Shown piece by piece: positions 51,149 through 60,986 of a DNA stretch of 64,000 bases. The translations under genes were made by a program, and so were the position numbers. Positions within the stretch are counted from its first letter, which is position 1. Each line of letters starts with the position of its first letter. The notes under the pieces were generated by a model that saw only the letters and a list, made by a program, of their open reading frames with translations, did not search any database and was not told the DNA's origin. The DNA comes from JBMORL01 sp049322335 (GTDB taxonomy: Bacteria; Bacteroidota; Bacteroidia; Flavobacteriales_D; UBA2798): NCBI GenBank assembly GCA_049322335.1, contig JBMORL010000105.1:1-64000 (forward strand). Reading direction: 5' to 3'.

Positions 51149-52174
51149 ATGGGATTATTTGATTTTTTCACACAGGAAATAGCGATTGACCTTGGAACGG
51201 CCAATACACTGATCATTCACAATGATAAAGTGGTAGTAGATGAACCGTCTATTGTTGCACTCGACAGAACTACCAATAAAATTATTGGTGTGGGAAGAAA
51301 AGCGCAGATGATGCATGGAAAAACGCACGAGAATATTAAAACCATCCGTCCTCTGAAAGACGGTGTGATTGCGGACTTCCATGCGGCCGAACACATGATC
51401 CGCGAAATGATCAAAATGATTCATCCGCGCAAACGTTTGTTTAATCCTTCACTGCGTATGGTGGTTTGTATTCCTTCGGGAATCACCGAAGTGGAAAAAC
51501 GCGCAGTACGCGACAGTGCCGAACATGCGGGCGCCAAAGAAGTTTATCTTATTCACGAACCCATGGCCGCAGCTATCGGTATAGGGATTGACGTAGAAGA
51601 GCCGATGGGAAATATGATTATTGATATCGGTGGAGGAACTTCCGAGATTGCGGTAATCGCACTGGGAGGAATTGTTTGTGATAAATCCATTCGCACAGCC
51701 GGAGATGAATTTACCAGCGACATTGAAGAATATATGCGCAGGCAGCACAACATTCTGGTTGGAGAGCGAACAGCAGAGAAAATTAAAATAGAAGTAGGTG
51801 CCGCCCTTCCCGAATTAGACAATCCACCGGAAGATTTTGCCGTAAGCGGCCGCGACTTAATGACCGGTATTCCCAAAGAAATTACCGTTTCCTATTCTGA
51901 AATTGCCCATGCACTGGACAAGTCCATTTCAAAGGTGGAAGAAGCAATCCTCAGCGCGTTAGAAATGACACCTCCCGAACTTTCAGCCGATATTTACAAA
52001 ACCGGGATTTACCTTGCCGGTGGCGGAGCCTTGTTGCGCGGGCTTGACAAAAGAATTTCAATGAAAACCAAACTTCCTGTTCATATTGCCGATGACCCGC
52101 TCCGTGCCGTAGCCAGGGGAACAGGAATTGCACTGAAAAATATTGACAAATTCCAGTTCCTCATCCGAGACTAA
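51149..52174 (+). CDS. mreB: rod shape-determining actin-like protein MreB
   Basis: This 341-residue actin-fold ATPase contains phosphate 1 IAIDLGTANTLI, KDGVIADFHAAEHMIREMI, phosphate 2 MIIDIGGGTSEIAVIALGG, and the adenosine motif GIYLAGGGALLRGL. MreB filaments on the inner membrane guide lateral cell-wall synthesis. It is first in the canonical mreB-mreC-mreD-mrdA-rodA elongasome cluster on the plus strand, implying a rod-shaped cell. Length is normal. Confidence 0.98.
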   Translation: MGLFDFFTQEIAIDLGTANTLIIHNDKVVVDEPSIVALDRTTNKIIGVGRKAQMMHGKTHENIKTIRPLKDGVIADFHAAEHMIREMIKMIHPRKRLFNPSLRMVVCIPSGITEVEKRAVRDSAEHAGAKEVYLIHEPMAAAIGIGIDVEEPMGNMIIDIGGGTSEIAVIALGGIVCDKSIRTAGDEFTSDIEEYMRRQHNILVGERTAEKIKIEVGAALPELDNPPEDFAVSGRDLMTGIPKEITVSYSEIAHALDKSISKVEEAILSALEMTPPELSADIYKTGIYLAGGGALLRGLDKRISMKTKLPVHIADDPLRAVARGTGIALKNIDKFQFLIRD

Positions 52175-52192
52175 CCCCTAAACCGTTAGTCG

Positions 52193-53026
52193 ATGAAGAA
52201 TCTCAGGATTTTCATACTAAAAAATTACTTCTTCTTCCTCTTTCTTGTATTTGAGCTGGTTTCTGTTTCTTTACTGGTAAGCACCAACAATTTCCATAAT
52301 TCCACTTTCATCAATTCTTCCTCCGGCATCATTGGTTCGCTGATGGACAAAAAAGCCCAGCTGATGGAATACCTGCACCTGGATGAAATAAATGATGAGT
52401 TATTACAGGAAAATGCGAACCTGAAAATGCTTCTGAAAGATTCCAAATACGTTATTAAAAAAGGGAAAATTGTGTTTACCGATTCCAATTCGGTTGTACA
52501 ATACATTTATTTGCCTGCCCATGTAATTAACAATACACTTTCCCAACAAAATAATTTCCTTACGCTTAACCGGGGTTCGCTGGACGGTGTAAAAAAAGAC
52601 TGGGGAGTAACTACCGGAAATTCAATTGTCGGATTTGTAAAAGATGTTTCACCACATTACTGTACAGTTGTTTCTGTTCTTAACCGCAATTTTGTATTAA
52701 GTGTGAAATTAAAAAAAACCAATGATCACGGGCTCATCCGCTGGGACGGGGAAGCCATCAGCGAAGTAGTGCTTACCGGGATTACCGTTGATGCACCGGT
52801 GGAAGAAGGCGACACCATCGTTACCCGTGGAAGCAGCGCACGTTTCCCGGAAAATATTCTTGTGGGGCTGGTTACAAAAGTGGAACAAAAACCGGGAAGT
52901 ATGCATCACCACATTACTGTAGAACTCGCAACAAAGTTCAATTCACTCTATAACGTGTATATCATCAACAATACTTTCCGCGAAGAACAAAAAGCGCTGG
53001 AAGCCAAACTGGAGGAACCCAAATGA
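52193..53026 (+). CDS. mreC: rod shape-determining protein MreC
   Basis: This 277-residue protein has one N-terminal transmembrane helix (IFILKNYFFFLFLVFELVSV), a coiled-coil segment at about 60-90 (LDEINDELLQENANLKMLLK) and the MreC beta-barrel repeats (LTLNRGSLDGVKKDWGVTTG, DTIVTRGSSARFPENILVG). It links cytoplasmic MreB to periplasmic PBP2. It begins 18 nt after mreB and overlaps mreD by 4 bp. The C-terminus is slightly extended and charged. Confidence 0.93.
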   Translation: MKNLRIFILKNYFFFLFLVFELVSVSLLVSTNNFHNSTFINSSSGIIGSLMDKKAQLMEYLHLDEINDELLQENANLKMLLKDSKYVIKKGKIVFTDSNSVVQYIYLPAHVINNTLSQQNNFLTLNRGSLDGVKKDWGVTTGNSIVGFVKDVSPHYCTVVSVLNRNFVLSVKLKKTNDHGLIRWDGEAISEVVLTGITVDAPVEEGDTIVTRGSSARFPENILVGLVTKVEQKPGSMHHHITVELATKFNSLYNVYIINNTFREEQKALEAKLEEPK

Positions 53027-53538
53027 TTGCACTCGTGGCAAAAAATATTCTCCGGTTTGTCTTCCTGATTTTGTTCCAGGGACTAATACTCAATGAACTG
53101 AATCTCGGCACCTGGTTTGTTCCGTACCTGTATTTGCTTTTTATTCTTTCACTCCCTTTTGAAACTCCCAACTGGCTGATCATTCCCCTTTCATTTGGTT
53201 ACGGAGTTTGTATGGATGCTTTTAGCAACACCCTGGGCCTTCATGCAGCGGCCTGTGTACTTACAGCCTATACACGTCCGCGCATACTACGTTTACTCGC
53301 ACCCCGTGAGGGATATGAATTCACCATGCAGCCTGATATTCAATCCATGGGATTTACATGGTTTTTGTATTATGCAGGTATACTTACACTTATTCACCAC
53401 GCCTGTTTTTTTTATCTCGAAGTATTTCATCTTTCCGAGTTTTTTAACACACTGATGCGCGTTATTTGCAGCAGTGCGCTTACTGTACTTTTTATGATTA
53501 TTGCGCAATTTGTAGCCTACCGTCCCGGCCAACGCTGA
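53023..53538 (+). CDS. mreD: rod shape-determining protein MreD
   Basis: This 171-residue multi-spanning membrane protein has about five hydrophobic helices. LFQGLILNELNLGTWFVPYL, WLIIPLSFGYGVCMDAFSNT and LGLHAAACVLTAYTRPRIL match the MreD family in Bacteroidota. It completes the MreBCD trans-envelope complex. The start overlaps mreC by 4 bp and it ends 7 nt before the PBP2 gene. Confidence 0.88.
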   Translation: MIALVAKNILRFVFLILFQGLILNELNLGTWFVPYLYLLFILSLPFETPNWLIIPLSFGYGVCMDAFSNTLGLHAAACVLTAYTRPRILRLLAPREGYEFTMQPDIQSMGFTWFLYYAGILTLIHHACFFYLEVFHLSEFFNTLMRVICSSALTVLFMIIAQFVAYRPGQR

Positions 53539-53545
53539 TTTTTGA

Positions 53546-55417
53546 ATGAAAAATTTTGACAACAGACGATTTATACTGCTGCTGATTATTTCGGTAGTGG
53601 CTGTGCTATTTATCCTGAGGTTGATGACCATGCAACTGATGACCGATAAATGGAAAGCAAGAGCGGCAAAAATATCCGAATGGAAAGTCTTCACCTATGC
53701 ACCCCGCGGAGTTATATATGACCGTAATGGAAATAAACTGGTGGAAAATAAAACTTTTTACGACCTGATGGTGAAACCGGTAGAAGTGGATAAAAGTATG
53801 GACAAAGCTGCGTTTAGCAAGCTGTTGGGGATAACAGAAGAGGAATTTGAAAAGCGACTGGAAAAAGCAAAAAATTATAGTTTTTATATTCCATCGCAAT
53901 TTGAAAAAGAAATCACTTCAGAAGATTATGGACGGATTTCCGAAGAGCTCCCAAAATATCCCGGATTTTATCCCACCGAAAGAACGATGCGGGGTTATCG
54001 TAAAGAAGCCGGTGCACACGTACTGGGTTATATTGCAGAAGTAAGTGGCGATGAAATAAAGAATGATCCTTACTATAAAGAAAGAGATTATATAGGTAAA
54101 ATAGGAATAGAAAAATATTATGAAAAAATTCTGCGCGGGCAACGTGGAGTTCGTATGATACTTAAAGATGCCGTGGGAATGGAAAGCAAACCCGTGGAGG
54201 GAGGGAAATATGATACCATGGCGGTACAAGGCGAGGGAATTTACACGTCCATAGACGCAGAGTTGCAGGCCTACGGTGAAAAGCTGATGCAAAATAAAAA
54301 AGGAAGCATCGTTTGTATTGAACCCGAAACAGGAGAAATTCTCGCGCTGGTTTCAGCTCCTTCCTATTCCCCATCGTTACTAACGGGACGCGAATATGGG
54401 AAGAATTACATGTCGTTGCAGAAAGACTCACTAAAGCCACTTCCCAATCGTGCTATCACCGGTTTATATCCGCCCGGTTCTATTTTTAAAATGGCGCAGG
54501 CACTAATAGGCCTCCAGGAAGGCGTTATTAACCTGAACACAGGTTTTCCCTGCGATAAAAGTCTTGTAGGATGCCACAATCATCCCACCGCTGTAAACCT
54601 CACACTCGCGGTTCAATACTCCTGTAACCCTTATTTCTATCGTGCTACCCAAAGAATCATACAACAGAATAAAGTGCGGAGCTTTTTCAAAGATTCTGAA
54701 ATCGGATTAAAAAAATGGACCGAATACATGCACAGTTTTGGATTTGGAGTGAAACTTGAGACTGATATAAGCGGGATTCTGAAAGGATTCATTCCTGATG
54801 TGGAATATTACAATAAAATTCATGGCGAAGGACGCTGGGCTTTTTCTACTATCTATTCTATCAGTATCGGGCAGGGAGAAGTGCTGGTAATTCCTTTGCA
54901 AATGGCCAATTTTGCCGCCATCATGGCCAACCGTGGTTATTACGTAACTCCGCACTTCGTTAGAGGAATCGGGGAACCCGGAAAAAATATTCCCGAACAA
55001 TTTACACGAAAAAACAAAACCATGGTAGATGCACACCATTTTGAACCACTGGTGGAAGCCATGCGCGCAGCAGTAAACGACCCGGGCGGAACAGGAAGCC
55101 GCGCCAAAGTTCCGGGAATAACTGTTTGTGGAAAAACAGGAACAGCTCAAAATCCACACGGAGAAGATCATGCTGTTTTTATTTGTTTCGCTCCTATGGA
55201 AAAACCAAAAATTGCTGTTTCGGTGTATGTCGAAAATGCAGGATTCGGTGGCGTTTGGTCGGCACCCATTGCCAGCCTGATGATGGAAAAATACCTTACC
55301 GGCACAGTTACTGATACGTTAAAAGAAAAAACCATTCTCGATGCGGTTATCCTGGATGTAAAAAAGGAAAAGGCCACTACTAACGCCAAAAGCAGAAAAA
55401 GACCGGGTAATCAATGA
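53546..55417 (+). CDS. mrdA: penicillin-binding protein 2 (peptidoglycan transpeptidase)
   Basis: This is a 623-residue class B PBP. After one transmembrane helix (LLLIISVVAVLFILRLMTMQ) comes a pedestal/dimerisation domain with APRGVIYDRNGNKLVENKTF. The transpeptidase domain has SxxK in YPPGSIFKMAQ near 312 (nucleophile Ser), SxN in VQYSCNPYF, and KTG in VCGKTGTAQN near 529. It crosslinks peptidoglycan during elongation together with RodA, whose gene overlaps by 4 bp. The C-terminal ~30 residues are a Lys-rich tail. Length is normal for Bacteroidota. Confidence 0.96.
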   Translation: MKNFDNRRFILLLIISVVAVLFILRLMTMQLMTDKWKARAAKISEWKVFTYAPRGVIYDRNGNKLVENKTFYDLMVKPVEVDKSMDKAAFSKLLGITEEEFEKRLEKAKNYSFYIPSQFEKEITSEDYGRISEELPKYPGFYPTERTMRGYRKEAGAHVLGYIAEVSGDEIKNDPYYKERDYIGKIGIEKYYEKILRGQRGVRMILKDAVGMESKPVEGGKYDTMAVQGEGIYTSIDAELQAYGEKLMQNKKGSIVCIEPETGEILALVSAPSYSPSLLTGREYGKNYMSLQKDSLKPLPNRAITGLYPPGSIFKMAQALIGLQEGVINLNTGFPCDKSLVGCHNHPTAVNLTLAVQYSCNPYFYRATQRIIQQNKVRSFFKDSEIGLKKWTEYMHSFGFGVKLETDISGILKGFIPDVEYYNKIHGEGRWAFSTIYSISIGQGEVLVIPLQMANFAAIMANRGYYVTPHFVRGIGEPGKNIPEQFTRKNKTMVDAHHFEPLVEAMRAAVNDPGGTGSRAKVPGITVCGKTGTAQNPHGEDHAVFICFAPMEKPKIAVSVYVENAGFGGVWSAPIASLMMEKYLTGTVTDTLKEKTILDAVILDVKKEKATTNAKSRKRPGNQ

Positions 55418-56745
55418 GAACCGAAGAATTTTCCATAAAAAAAACAGACAAGTGGCTGCTTGTTTTATATTTCTTTATGGTAATTATTGGGATACTGAAC
55501 ATTTATTCTACCAAATTTAATCCCGATCATCCCGAAATTTGGAACCAGGATGAAGAATACGGCAAACAAATAACGTGGTTCGGATTATCGTTGCTTGCCG
55601 GTGGATTTATATTGTTGCTGGAGGGAAACTTTATTAAAAAATTTGCTTACCAGTTTTATGGGGTAGTTTGTTTGCTGCTGGTAGCTGTTTTACTTGTTGG
55701 GGTAGAAAAAAACGGAGCTAAAGCCTGGTTTGGTATAGGAAATTTCGGAATACAGCCTTCTGAGTTTGCCAAAGTGGGCGTAAGTCTTGCCCTTGCTAAA
55801 TTTTTGAGCACACCCAATATCAAGCTCACTGATAAAAATTCGAGAATAAGTACTTTTCTTTTTATTGCAGTCCCGGCCGCTCTTATTCAGCTTCAACCTG
55901 ACACAGGCACAAACATCGTGTTTATGGCTTTTATCCTGGTACTGTATCGCGAAGGCATGAGCGGGAATTTTTTGCTGTTCGGATTATTGGCACTTATTCT
56001 GGGTGTTTTAACACTGATGACCAAAGACGGAAGCATGGATATTTTATTTACCGGCATTACCGTTGATGGAAATACAGGAATGACGATAATCATTACACTG
56101 CTTTCTGTTCTTTCATTTTTTCTAATACGGCAGTTTGTTATGAAAAGAAACCGGAGAGCTGCCTACACATTCCTGGTAATTGCGTGGCTGGCCAGCATAG
56201 GATTAATTTTCAGCGTAAATTATGCCTACCATCATGTTTTGGGAAAACACCAGCGCGAAAGAATAGACATCAGCCTTGGATTAGTGGAAGATCCGGATGG
56301 GAAAGGATATAACCAGGATCGCGCTAAAGCAGCAATTGGTTCAGGAGGATTCTGGGGAAAAGGGTTTATGAACTCTACTCTTTCCAATGCAGGACTAAAG
56401 CATGTTCCCATGCATAGTACTGATTTTATTTACTGCACCCTGAGCGAAGAATGGGGATTTGCGGGTTCGGTTACGGTAATTATTCTTTTTGTAATTCTTT
56501 TATTCCGGATCATCATTATTGCTGAACGGCAACGTTCACAATTTACCCGGATCTTTGCCTATTCGGTGGCTTGTATTATTTTCTTTCATTTTCTTATCAA
56601 TATAGGAATGGAAATCGGGCTGGGACCCGTTATTGGTATTCCGCTTCCCTTTTTCAGCTATGGCGGATCATCACTTATTGCCTTTTCGATTTTGATTTTC
56701 ATTTTGATTAAACTGGACGCAGAACGACTGGATATTTTGAGATAA
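55414..56745 (+). CDS. rodA: peptidoglycan glycosyltransferase RodA
   Basis: This 443-residue SEDS-family membrane protein has about ten transmembrane helices. Conserved segments are NGAKAWFGIGNFGIQPSEFA, LIQLQPDTGTNIVFMAFILV (catalytic Asp region), HMPMHSTDFIYCTLSEEWGF-type motif (KHVPMHSTDFIYCTLSEEWG) and PLPFFSYGGSSLIAFSI. RodA polymerises lipid II into glycan strands and pairs with PBP2. It overlaps mrdA by 4 bp. The middle region, with a long loop around residues 285-310 (RIDISLGLVEDPDGKGYNQD), is typical for Bacteroidota. Confidence 0.95.
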   Translation: MRTEEFSIKKTDKWLLVLYFFMVIIGILNIYSTKFNPDHPEIWNQDEEYGKQITWFGLSLLAGGFILLLEGNFIKKFAYQFYGVVCLLLVAVLLVGVEKNGAKAWFGIGNFGIQPSEFAKVGVSLALAKFLSTPNIKLTDKNSRISTFLFIAVPAALIQLQPDTGTNIVFMAFILVLYREGMSGNFLLFGLLALILGVLTLMTKDGSMDILFTGITVDGNTGMTIIITLLSVLSFFLIRQFVMKRNRRAAYTFLVIAWLASIGLIFSVNYAYHHVLGKHQRERIDISLGLVEDPDGKGYNQDRAKAAIGSGGFWGKGFMNSTLSNAGLKHVPMHSTDFIYCTLSEEWGFAGSVTVIILFVILLFRIIIIAERQRSQFTRIFAYSVACIIFFHFLINIGMEIGLGPVIGIPLPFFSYGGSSLIAFSILIFILIKLDAERLDILR

Positions 56746-56757
56746 TTTTTTCGGTAA

Positions 56758-58632
56758 ATGAAATTAACGAACAAACCGCTCTCCTTTTTTATAACAGTAG
56801 CCTGTATTTTACTGTTCAACCTGAACATATCCGCAGGCACCGAAGATCTTATTCAAAATTACCGGCAGCAATGCGATTCTTCCGGAAAATACATGAGATC
56901 TGATCCTTCCAGAGCACTGACTTATGCCACCAACGCCCTTGAAACTGCACGCCTTTTGAAAGATGAAGAAAAACTGGCAGACGCCTATCTTCAACTGGGA
57001 ATTATCCATCGCATCAGCGGAAATCTTCCTCAATCAGAAAATTTTCTTGAAAAAGCAGTTTTACTGGGCAGAAAATATGAATCTTACCCGGTTATTCTGA
57101 AAGAATCGGGTATTACACTCAAACAACAGAATAAGTTCAGTAAGTCACTTGACCGTTATATTGAAGCCCTTAAAATTTTCGAAGAGAAAAAAATGACGGA
57201 TGAAGTGGCCATGATGTATAACAATATCGGGCGATTACATTTTGCCATGAACGATAATGAAAAAGCAATGGAGTATTACCGGAAAAGCATGCAGCTGCGT
57301 AAACCGGAAAATAATCCCCGTTCGTATGGAATTTCATTGCATAATATTGGCGCTGTAATGGAAAAACAAAACCGTAAGGACTCGGCACTTATCTATTACC
57401 GGAAAGCGTTGCTGGCCTATGAAACGCAAAACGACCCTATTCTTATTGCTTATGGCCATGCTTCGGTTGGAAAACTTTTGCCCGATACCGATTCGGCCGA
57501 ATTTCACCTGGTGAAAAGCCTTGAAATAAGGCAACGTCTTCAACTGGGTGCTGATATACTGGAATCACTTCTTTACCTGGCAGAATTAAGAACAAAGCAA
57601 AACCGTAACGAAGAAGCTATCCGATTATACACTGATGTGTATGAAAAATCTGTTTCTAAAAATAATTATTCTTATGCATTCAGTTCTGCTGAAGCCCTTG
57701 CAGAGTTATACCGTAAACAAAATAATTTTTCACGATCTGATTATTTCCAAACCAAAGCTTCAGAATGGAAAGATTCTATTTATTACCAGGAAAAAAAGGT
57801 GAAGGAACTGGGATTTGATTTCAGGATGAAAGAAATCAGGCAGGCCGAATATATCGAAAACCGGGAACTGGAATTGCGGGCATCACAGGCCGAGCTGGAA
57901 AAAGAACAGCAAAAAAGCCTTTTCCGCACTACCATTCTCATTTTTTCGCTGTTGATCCTTGCTCTTTTATTTTATTTTTTCTTTCAGCAGCAAAGAAAAA
58001 ACATGGAACTGAAAAAACAAAATGAGATCATCAGCCAAAAACGGGCAGAAAATGAAATTCTTGTAAAAGAAGTTCATCACCGGGTAAAAAACAATCTTCA
58101 TACTGTGTTGAGTATGCTGCGAATGGAAAAAAGAAGAAAAGATCCTTCTTCGGTTGGATTGGACACAAGCCGCCTCGAAAACCGGATAATGAATATTTCC
58201 ATGATTCACGAGATTTTATATAATTATAAAGACCTGACTGTTATTTCGCTGAATGAATATCTTTCAGCTGTTGCCGGAAATATAGTAAATATGTATCCGC
58301 ATATCCCCATCCGTCTTTCCGTTTCAGGCGACAGTCATACCGATGCCGATAAAGCTTTGTATATCGGCCAGATGTTTTCTGAATTAATTACCAATTCATG
58401 CAAACATGCTTTTGAGAATACTTCACATCCCGAAATAAACATACATATCAAAAATAAACCGGATGAAATTTCAATTTCCTGTTCTGATAACGGACCGGGG
58501 ATAAAAATTCCTTCGGGAAAAGATTCCTTCGGGAAAAAACTGATCGAATCACACGGAAAAAAACTGAATGCCATAACCACCGAAAGTTCGGATAACGGAT
58601 ATCATTTTCATTTAACCCTTAAAAAGAAATGA
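56758..58632 (+). CDS. TPR-containing sensor histidine kinase (HisKA_2 type)
   Basis: This 624-residue protein has a signal peptide or first helix (1-28), a periplasmic TPR array at about 30-330 (DAYLQLGIIHRISGNLPQSE, AMMYNNIGRLHFAMNDNEKA), a coiled coil at about 345-390 and one transmembrane helix at about 391-411. The HisKA_2 dimerisation domain contains the phospho-accepting His in KEVHHRVKNNLHTVLSML near residue 440. The HATPase domain has ELITNSCKHAF (N box) and ISCSDNGPGI (G1). The next gene, a LytTR response regulator, overlaps by 4 bp and is its evident partner. The TPRs probably sense a periplasmic protein. It starts 12 nt after rodA, so it may be co-transcribed with the elongasome. 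Confidence 0.9.
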   Translation: MKLTNKPLSFFITVACILLFNLNISAGTEDLIQNYRQQCDSSGKYMRSDPSRALTYATNALETARLLKDEEKLADAYLQLGIIHRISGNLPQSENFLEKAVLLGRKYESYPVILKESGITLKQQNKFSKSLDRYIEALKIFEEKKMTDEVAMMYNNIGRLHFAMNDNEKAMEYYRKSMQLRKPENNPRSYGISLHNIGAVMEKQNRKDSALIYYRKALLAYETQNDPILIAYGHASVGKLLPDTDSAEFHLVKSLEIRQRLQLGADILESLLYLAELRTKQNRNEEAIRLYTDVYEKSVSKNNYSYAFSSAEALAELYRKQNNFSRSDYFQTKASEWKDSIYYQEKKVKELGFDFRMKEIRQAEYIENRELELRASQAELEKEQQKSLFRTTILIFSLLILALLFYFFFQQQRKNMELKKQNEIISQKRAENEILVKEVHHRVKNNLHTVLSMLRMEKRRKDPSSVGLDTSRLENRIMNISMIHEILYNYKDLTVISLNEYLSAVAGNIVNMYPHIPIRLSVSGDSHTDADKALYIGQMFSELITNSCKHAFENTSHPEINIHIKNKPDEISISCSDNGPGIKIPSGKDSFGKKLIESHGKKLNAITTESSDNGYHFHLTLKKK

Positions 58633-59339
58633 AAAAAACAATAGGAATAGTAGAAGATGATGTTTTTATCGCCTCCGACCTGGCCGAAATGCTGGAAGAA
58701 ATGAACTATGAAGTAGTGTGGACAGTCCATTCGCCTTCTGACGCTATTACACAAATAAAAATAAATCCTCCCGGCTTAATCCTGATGGATATCCACCTGA
58801 ATGAAGTGGTAGATGGCATTCACCTGGCAGGAATTATCAAATCAGAATATAAAATTCCCGTAATTTTCACCACTGCTTTCAGCGACCCCGCCACTCTTCA
58901 GCGCGTAAAAAATGTTTCACCATTCGGATATGTTGTAAAACCGTACACCGCTTCCGGCATACGTATTGCTATCGAACTTGCCTTTGCAAGAACAGAAGAG
59001 GAGACTGAAATAAAAAAAGATGAACCGGATAATGCCATTTTTATCAACAGCACCAGCGGAATGGTACGCGTAAATAATGATGAAATATGGTATATAGAAG
59101 CATTTGATTATTACGCCAACATTTTTACAGCCAGTGGAAAAATACTGGCAAAAATGACTTTGGGAGAAGTACTTGATTCCATCAAAAACGAACAAATTGT
59201 CAGAGTACATAAATCCTTTGCGGTTCATATCAGTCACATAGGAAAAATAAAGAATAACGAAATTCACATTGGCGATAAAAAAATTCCCATCGGCAGGGCT
59301 TATAAAGAAGACCTTAAAAAAAGGATAAAGATACTGTAG
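58629..59339 (+). CDS. LytTR-type response regulator
   Basis: This 236-residue protein has a receiver domain (1-~120) with the acidic pair in IVEDDVFIAS, the phospho-accepting Asp in GLILMDIHLN (about residue 54), TTAFS and VVKPY. It is followed by a LytTR DNA-binding domain (about 140-236; IWYIEAFDYYANIFTASGKI, VRVHKSFAVHISHI). LytTR regulators bind direct repeats upstream of targets. It overlaps the TPR kinase gene by 4 bp. Targets are unknown, but the position after rodA suggests an envelope or cell-shape stimulus. Confidence 0.92.
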   Translation: MKKTIGIVEDDVFIASDLAEMLEEMNYEVVWTVHSPSDAITQIKINPPGLILMDIHLNEVVDGIHLAGIIKSEYKIPVIFTTAFSDPATLQRVKNVSPFGYVVKPYTASGIRIAIELAFARTEEETEIKKDEPDNAIFINSTSGMVRVNNDEIWYIEAFDYYANIFTASGKILAKMTLGEVLDSIKNEQIVRVHKSFAVHISHIGKIKNNEIHIGDKKIPIGRAYKEDLKKRIKIL

Positions 59340-59390
59340 TTGCCTCCGCCTGTCGTTTACTGAAAATACATGCCGTTCACTGACTTTATT

Positions 59391-59420
59391 TTCCGGTTTC
59401 ACCGGCTGTGGATAGGTTTG
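59391..59420 (+). promoter_or_regulatory. promoter of the HEAT-like lipoprotein gene
   Basis: TTC (59391-59393, one mismatch to TTG), a 19-nt spacer and TAGGTTTG (59413-59420, exact TAnnTTTG) precede the ATG at 59444. Confidence 0.5.
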
Positions 59421-59443
59421 CATCATAATTAAAATCAAACGTC

Positions 59444-60523
59444 ATGAAAAACCAATTTCCTTATCTTATGTTCCTGCTGGTAGCCGCCCTTTTCCTGGGA
59501 AGCTGTGGAGAAAAACAAGCCGGCAATAAAACCGAAGCGGCTCCTGAAAAAAAAGCCGATCCTGAACTGGAAAAACACATCGATGCCCTTGCCGCCTGCG
59601 AACAACAAAATATCGATTGCGATGCCTATAATAAAGCATCAGAATATATCCAGGCACAATGCAAAGACGAACAAAAATGCAAAACCGTAGTTGAAGGTCT
59701 ATTTATCATGATTGAAAAAGGACCTTCCGGAAAATCACAGGCCGCGGCACATGCCGCCAACTTCTGGACCAACGGATCATTCAGGGAAAATGCAGCGTAC
59801 GGACACATTGTATTAAATGCGCTGAAGAAAGAAAAATATGAACAGAACAATTATGCCGGTGCACAACTCGGACAATTGCTGGCAGGATGGATAAATACCA
59901 GCGATGAACAACTGGGCAGTGATATTATGAACGCCATTAAAGACAAAAATATTGAACAAAGAGGCAGAATTGAACTTATACGTCTTGCACCATCCGAGGC
60001 ATTGGGAAAAAATGATTTTTTCAATATGCTTACTGCAATAATAAATGATGCCGATGAAAATAAAGATGTGAGAATACAGGCGCTGAATGTTTTATGGAGA
60101 ACACAAAACGAAGACCTGAAAGCTTCCACCCGTTCTATGTATGAAGGAATGTTGTCTAATCCCGATATTTTGATGGCAGGAAGCTCCATGCTCGGGCTGG
60201 GCTACCTGAAATCTTATGCCAGCTATGAAACAATAGAAAAAAAATTAACTGAAACCAAAGACAACCAGGACTGGTGTTACTACGGAAGTTATGTGTTGAG
60301 TGAATTATTGAGAGACAGTGGCGACAACATGGACAAAAACAAGGTATTTACATTGGTAAAAATGCTCATCTCCAATAAAAACGTAACCGCTTACTATCGC
60401 AGTTATTATGTTTCAACTCTTATTGCTATCGATAACGCAGCTTCAAAAGGATTACTGAATCAGCTCAAAGCTTCAGGAGAAAAAGAGATTGTTGATGAGA
60501 TCAATCAACGTATGACAAAATAA
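59444..60523 (+). CDS. HEAT-repeat-like lipoprotein of unknown function
   Basis: This 359-residue protein has a lipoprotein signal with lipobox LFLGSC and a charged linker (EKQAGNKTEAAPEKKADPEL). The rest is alpha-helical, with four Cys in the first 90 mature residues (ALAACEQQNIDCDAYNKASE, QCKDEQKCKTVV) that could form disulphides. Repeated helix pairs follow (DVRIQALNVLWRTQNEDLKA, SSMLGLGYLKSYASYE), suggestive of HEAT or ARM repeats. It probably sits in the periplasm as a protein-binding scaffold. I do not recognise the specific family. It has its own promoter and a strong terminator, so it forms a single-gene unit. Confidence 0.7.
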   Translation: MKNQFPYLMFLLVAALFLGSCGEKQAGNKTEAAPEKKADPELEKHIDALAACEQQNIDCDAYNKASEYIQAQCKDEQKCKTVVEGLFIMIEKGPSGKSQAAAHAANFWTNGSFRENAAYGHIVLNALKKEKYEQNNYAGAQLGQLLAGWINTSDEQLGSDIMNAIKDKNIEQRGRIELIRLAPSEALGKNDFFNMLTAIINDADENKDVRIQALNVLWRTQNEDLKASTRSMYEGMLSNPDILMAGSSMLGLGYLKSYASYETIEKKLTETKDNQDWCYYGSYVLSELLRDSGDNMDKNKVFTLVKMLISNKNVTAYYRSYYVSTLIAIDNAASKGLLNQLKASGEKEIVDEINQRMTK

Positions 60524-60540
60524 TTTTTTCAGGGTTAAGG

Positions 60541-60570
60541 AAAACAGGGTGATACGTCATCCTGTTTTTA
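60541..60570 (+). terminator. intrinsic terminator after the HEAT-like lipoprotein
   Basis: AAAACAGGGTGA, loop TACG and TCATCCTGTTTTT form a 12-bp stem with one G-U pair and a trailing T-run. Confidence 0.85.
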
Positions 60571-60978
60571 TTTTACAATAAATAAGAAATGACATCAGTC
60601 ATTTTTACAACTCAGAAATATATAGTTAAACTATTTGTTTACTACCTGATTAAGTTTAGAATGGAAAGATGGATTGAAGGAGAAAAAGGAGAGTTGGTTT
60701 GAGAAAAGCCTTTTATTTTGAGTAGAAATGCAGCTCAAACAAATGTTTATTTTTAAATTTTGTCCGGAATGCAATCGAAATGAAATCAAAAGCAAAATTC
60801 CGGGATTGGTAACGAATCAAACCACCAGGCCGCGATTTTTCCGGGTTAAATATTTGGATATAATAAAAAATAATTTATATATTGATTTTCAACTATTTAT
60901 GGTATTTTAGCATATTTTTATAGCTTATTTTACAATTTTTTACCCTATTTTTATGGCAAATAATTAAATATTTTACCA

Positions 60979-60986
60979 TAATTTTG
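60979..60986 (+). promoter_or_regulatory. TAnnTTTG box 4 nt before the ATPase start
   Basis: TAATTTTG is an exact -7 match and is followed by TGAC and the ATG. The same TAATTTTGTGAC string precedes the other DUF4143 gene (40506-40517). A transcript from it would be leaderless or nearly so. Confidence 0.45.

Noticed and set aside
60728..60910. 60-codon frame with a CPEC motif
   Set aside because: No promoter box, A+T-rich random-looking composition and no family resemblance; probably a chance frame.
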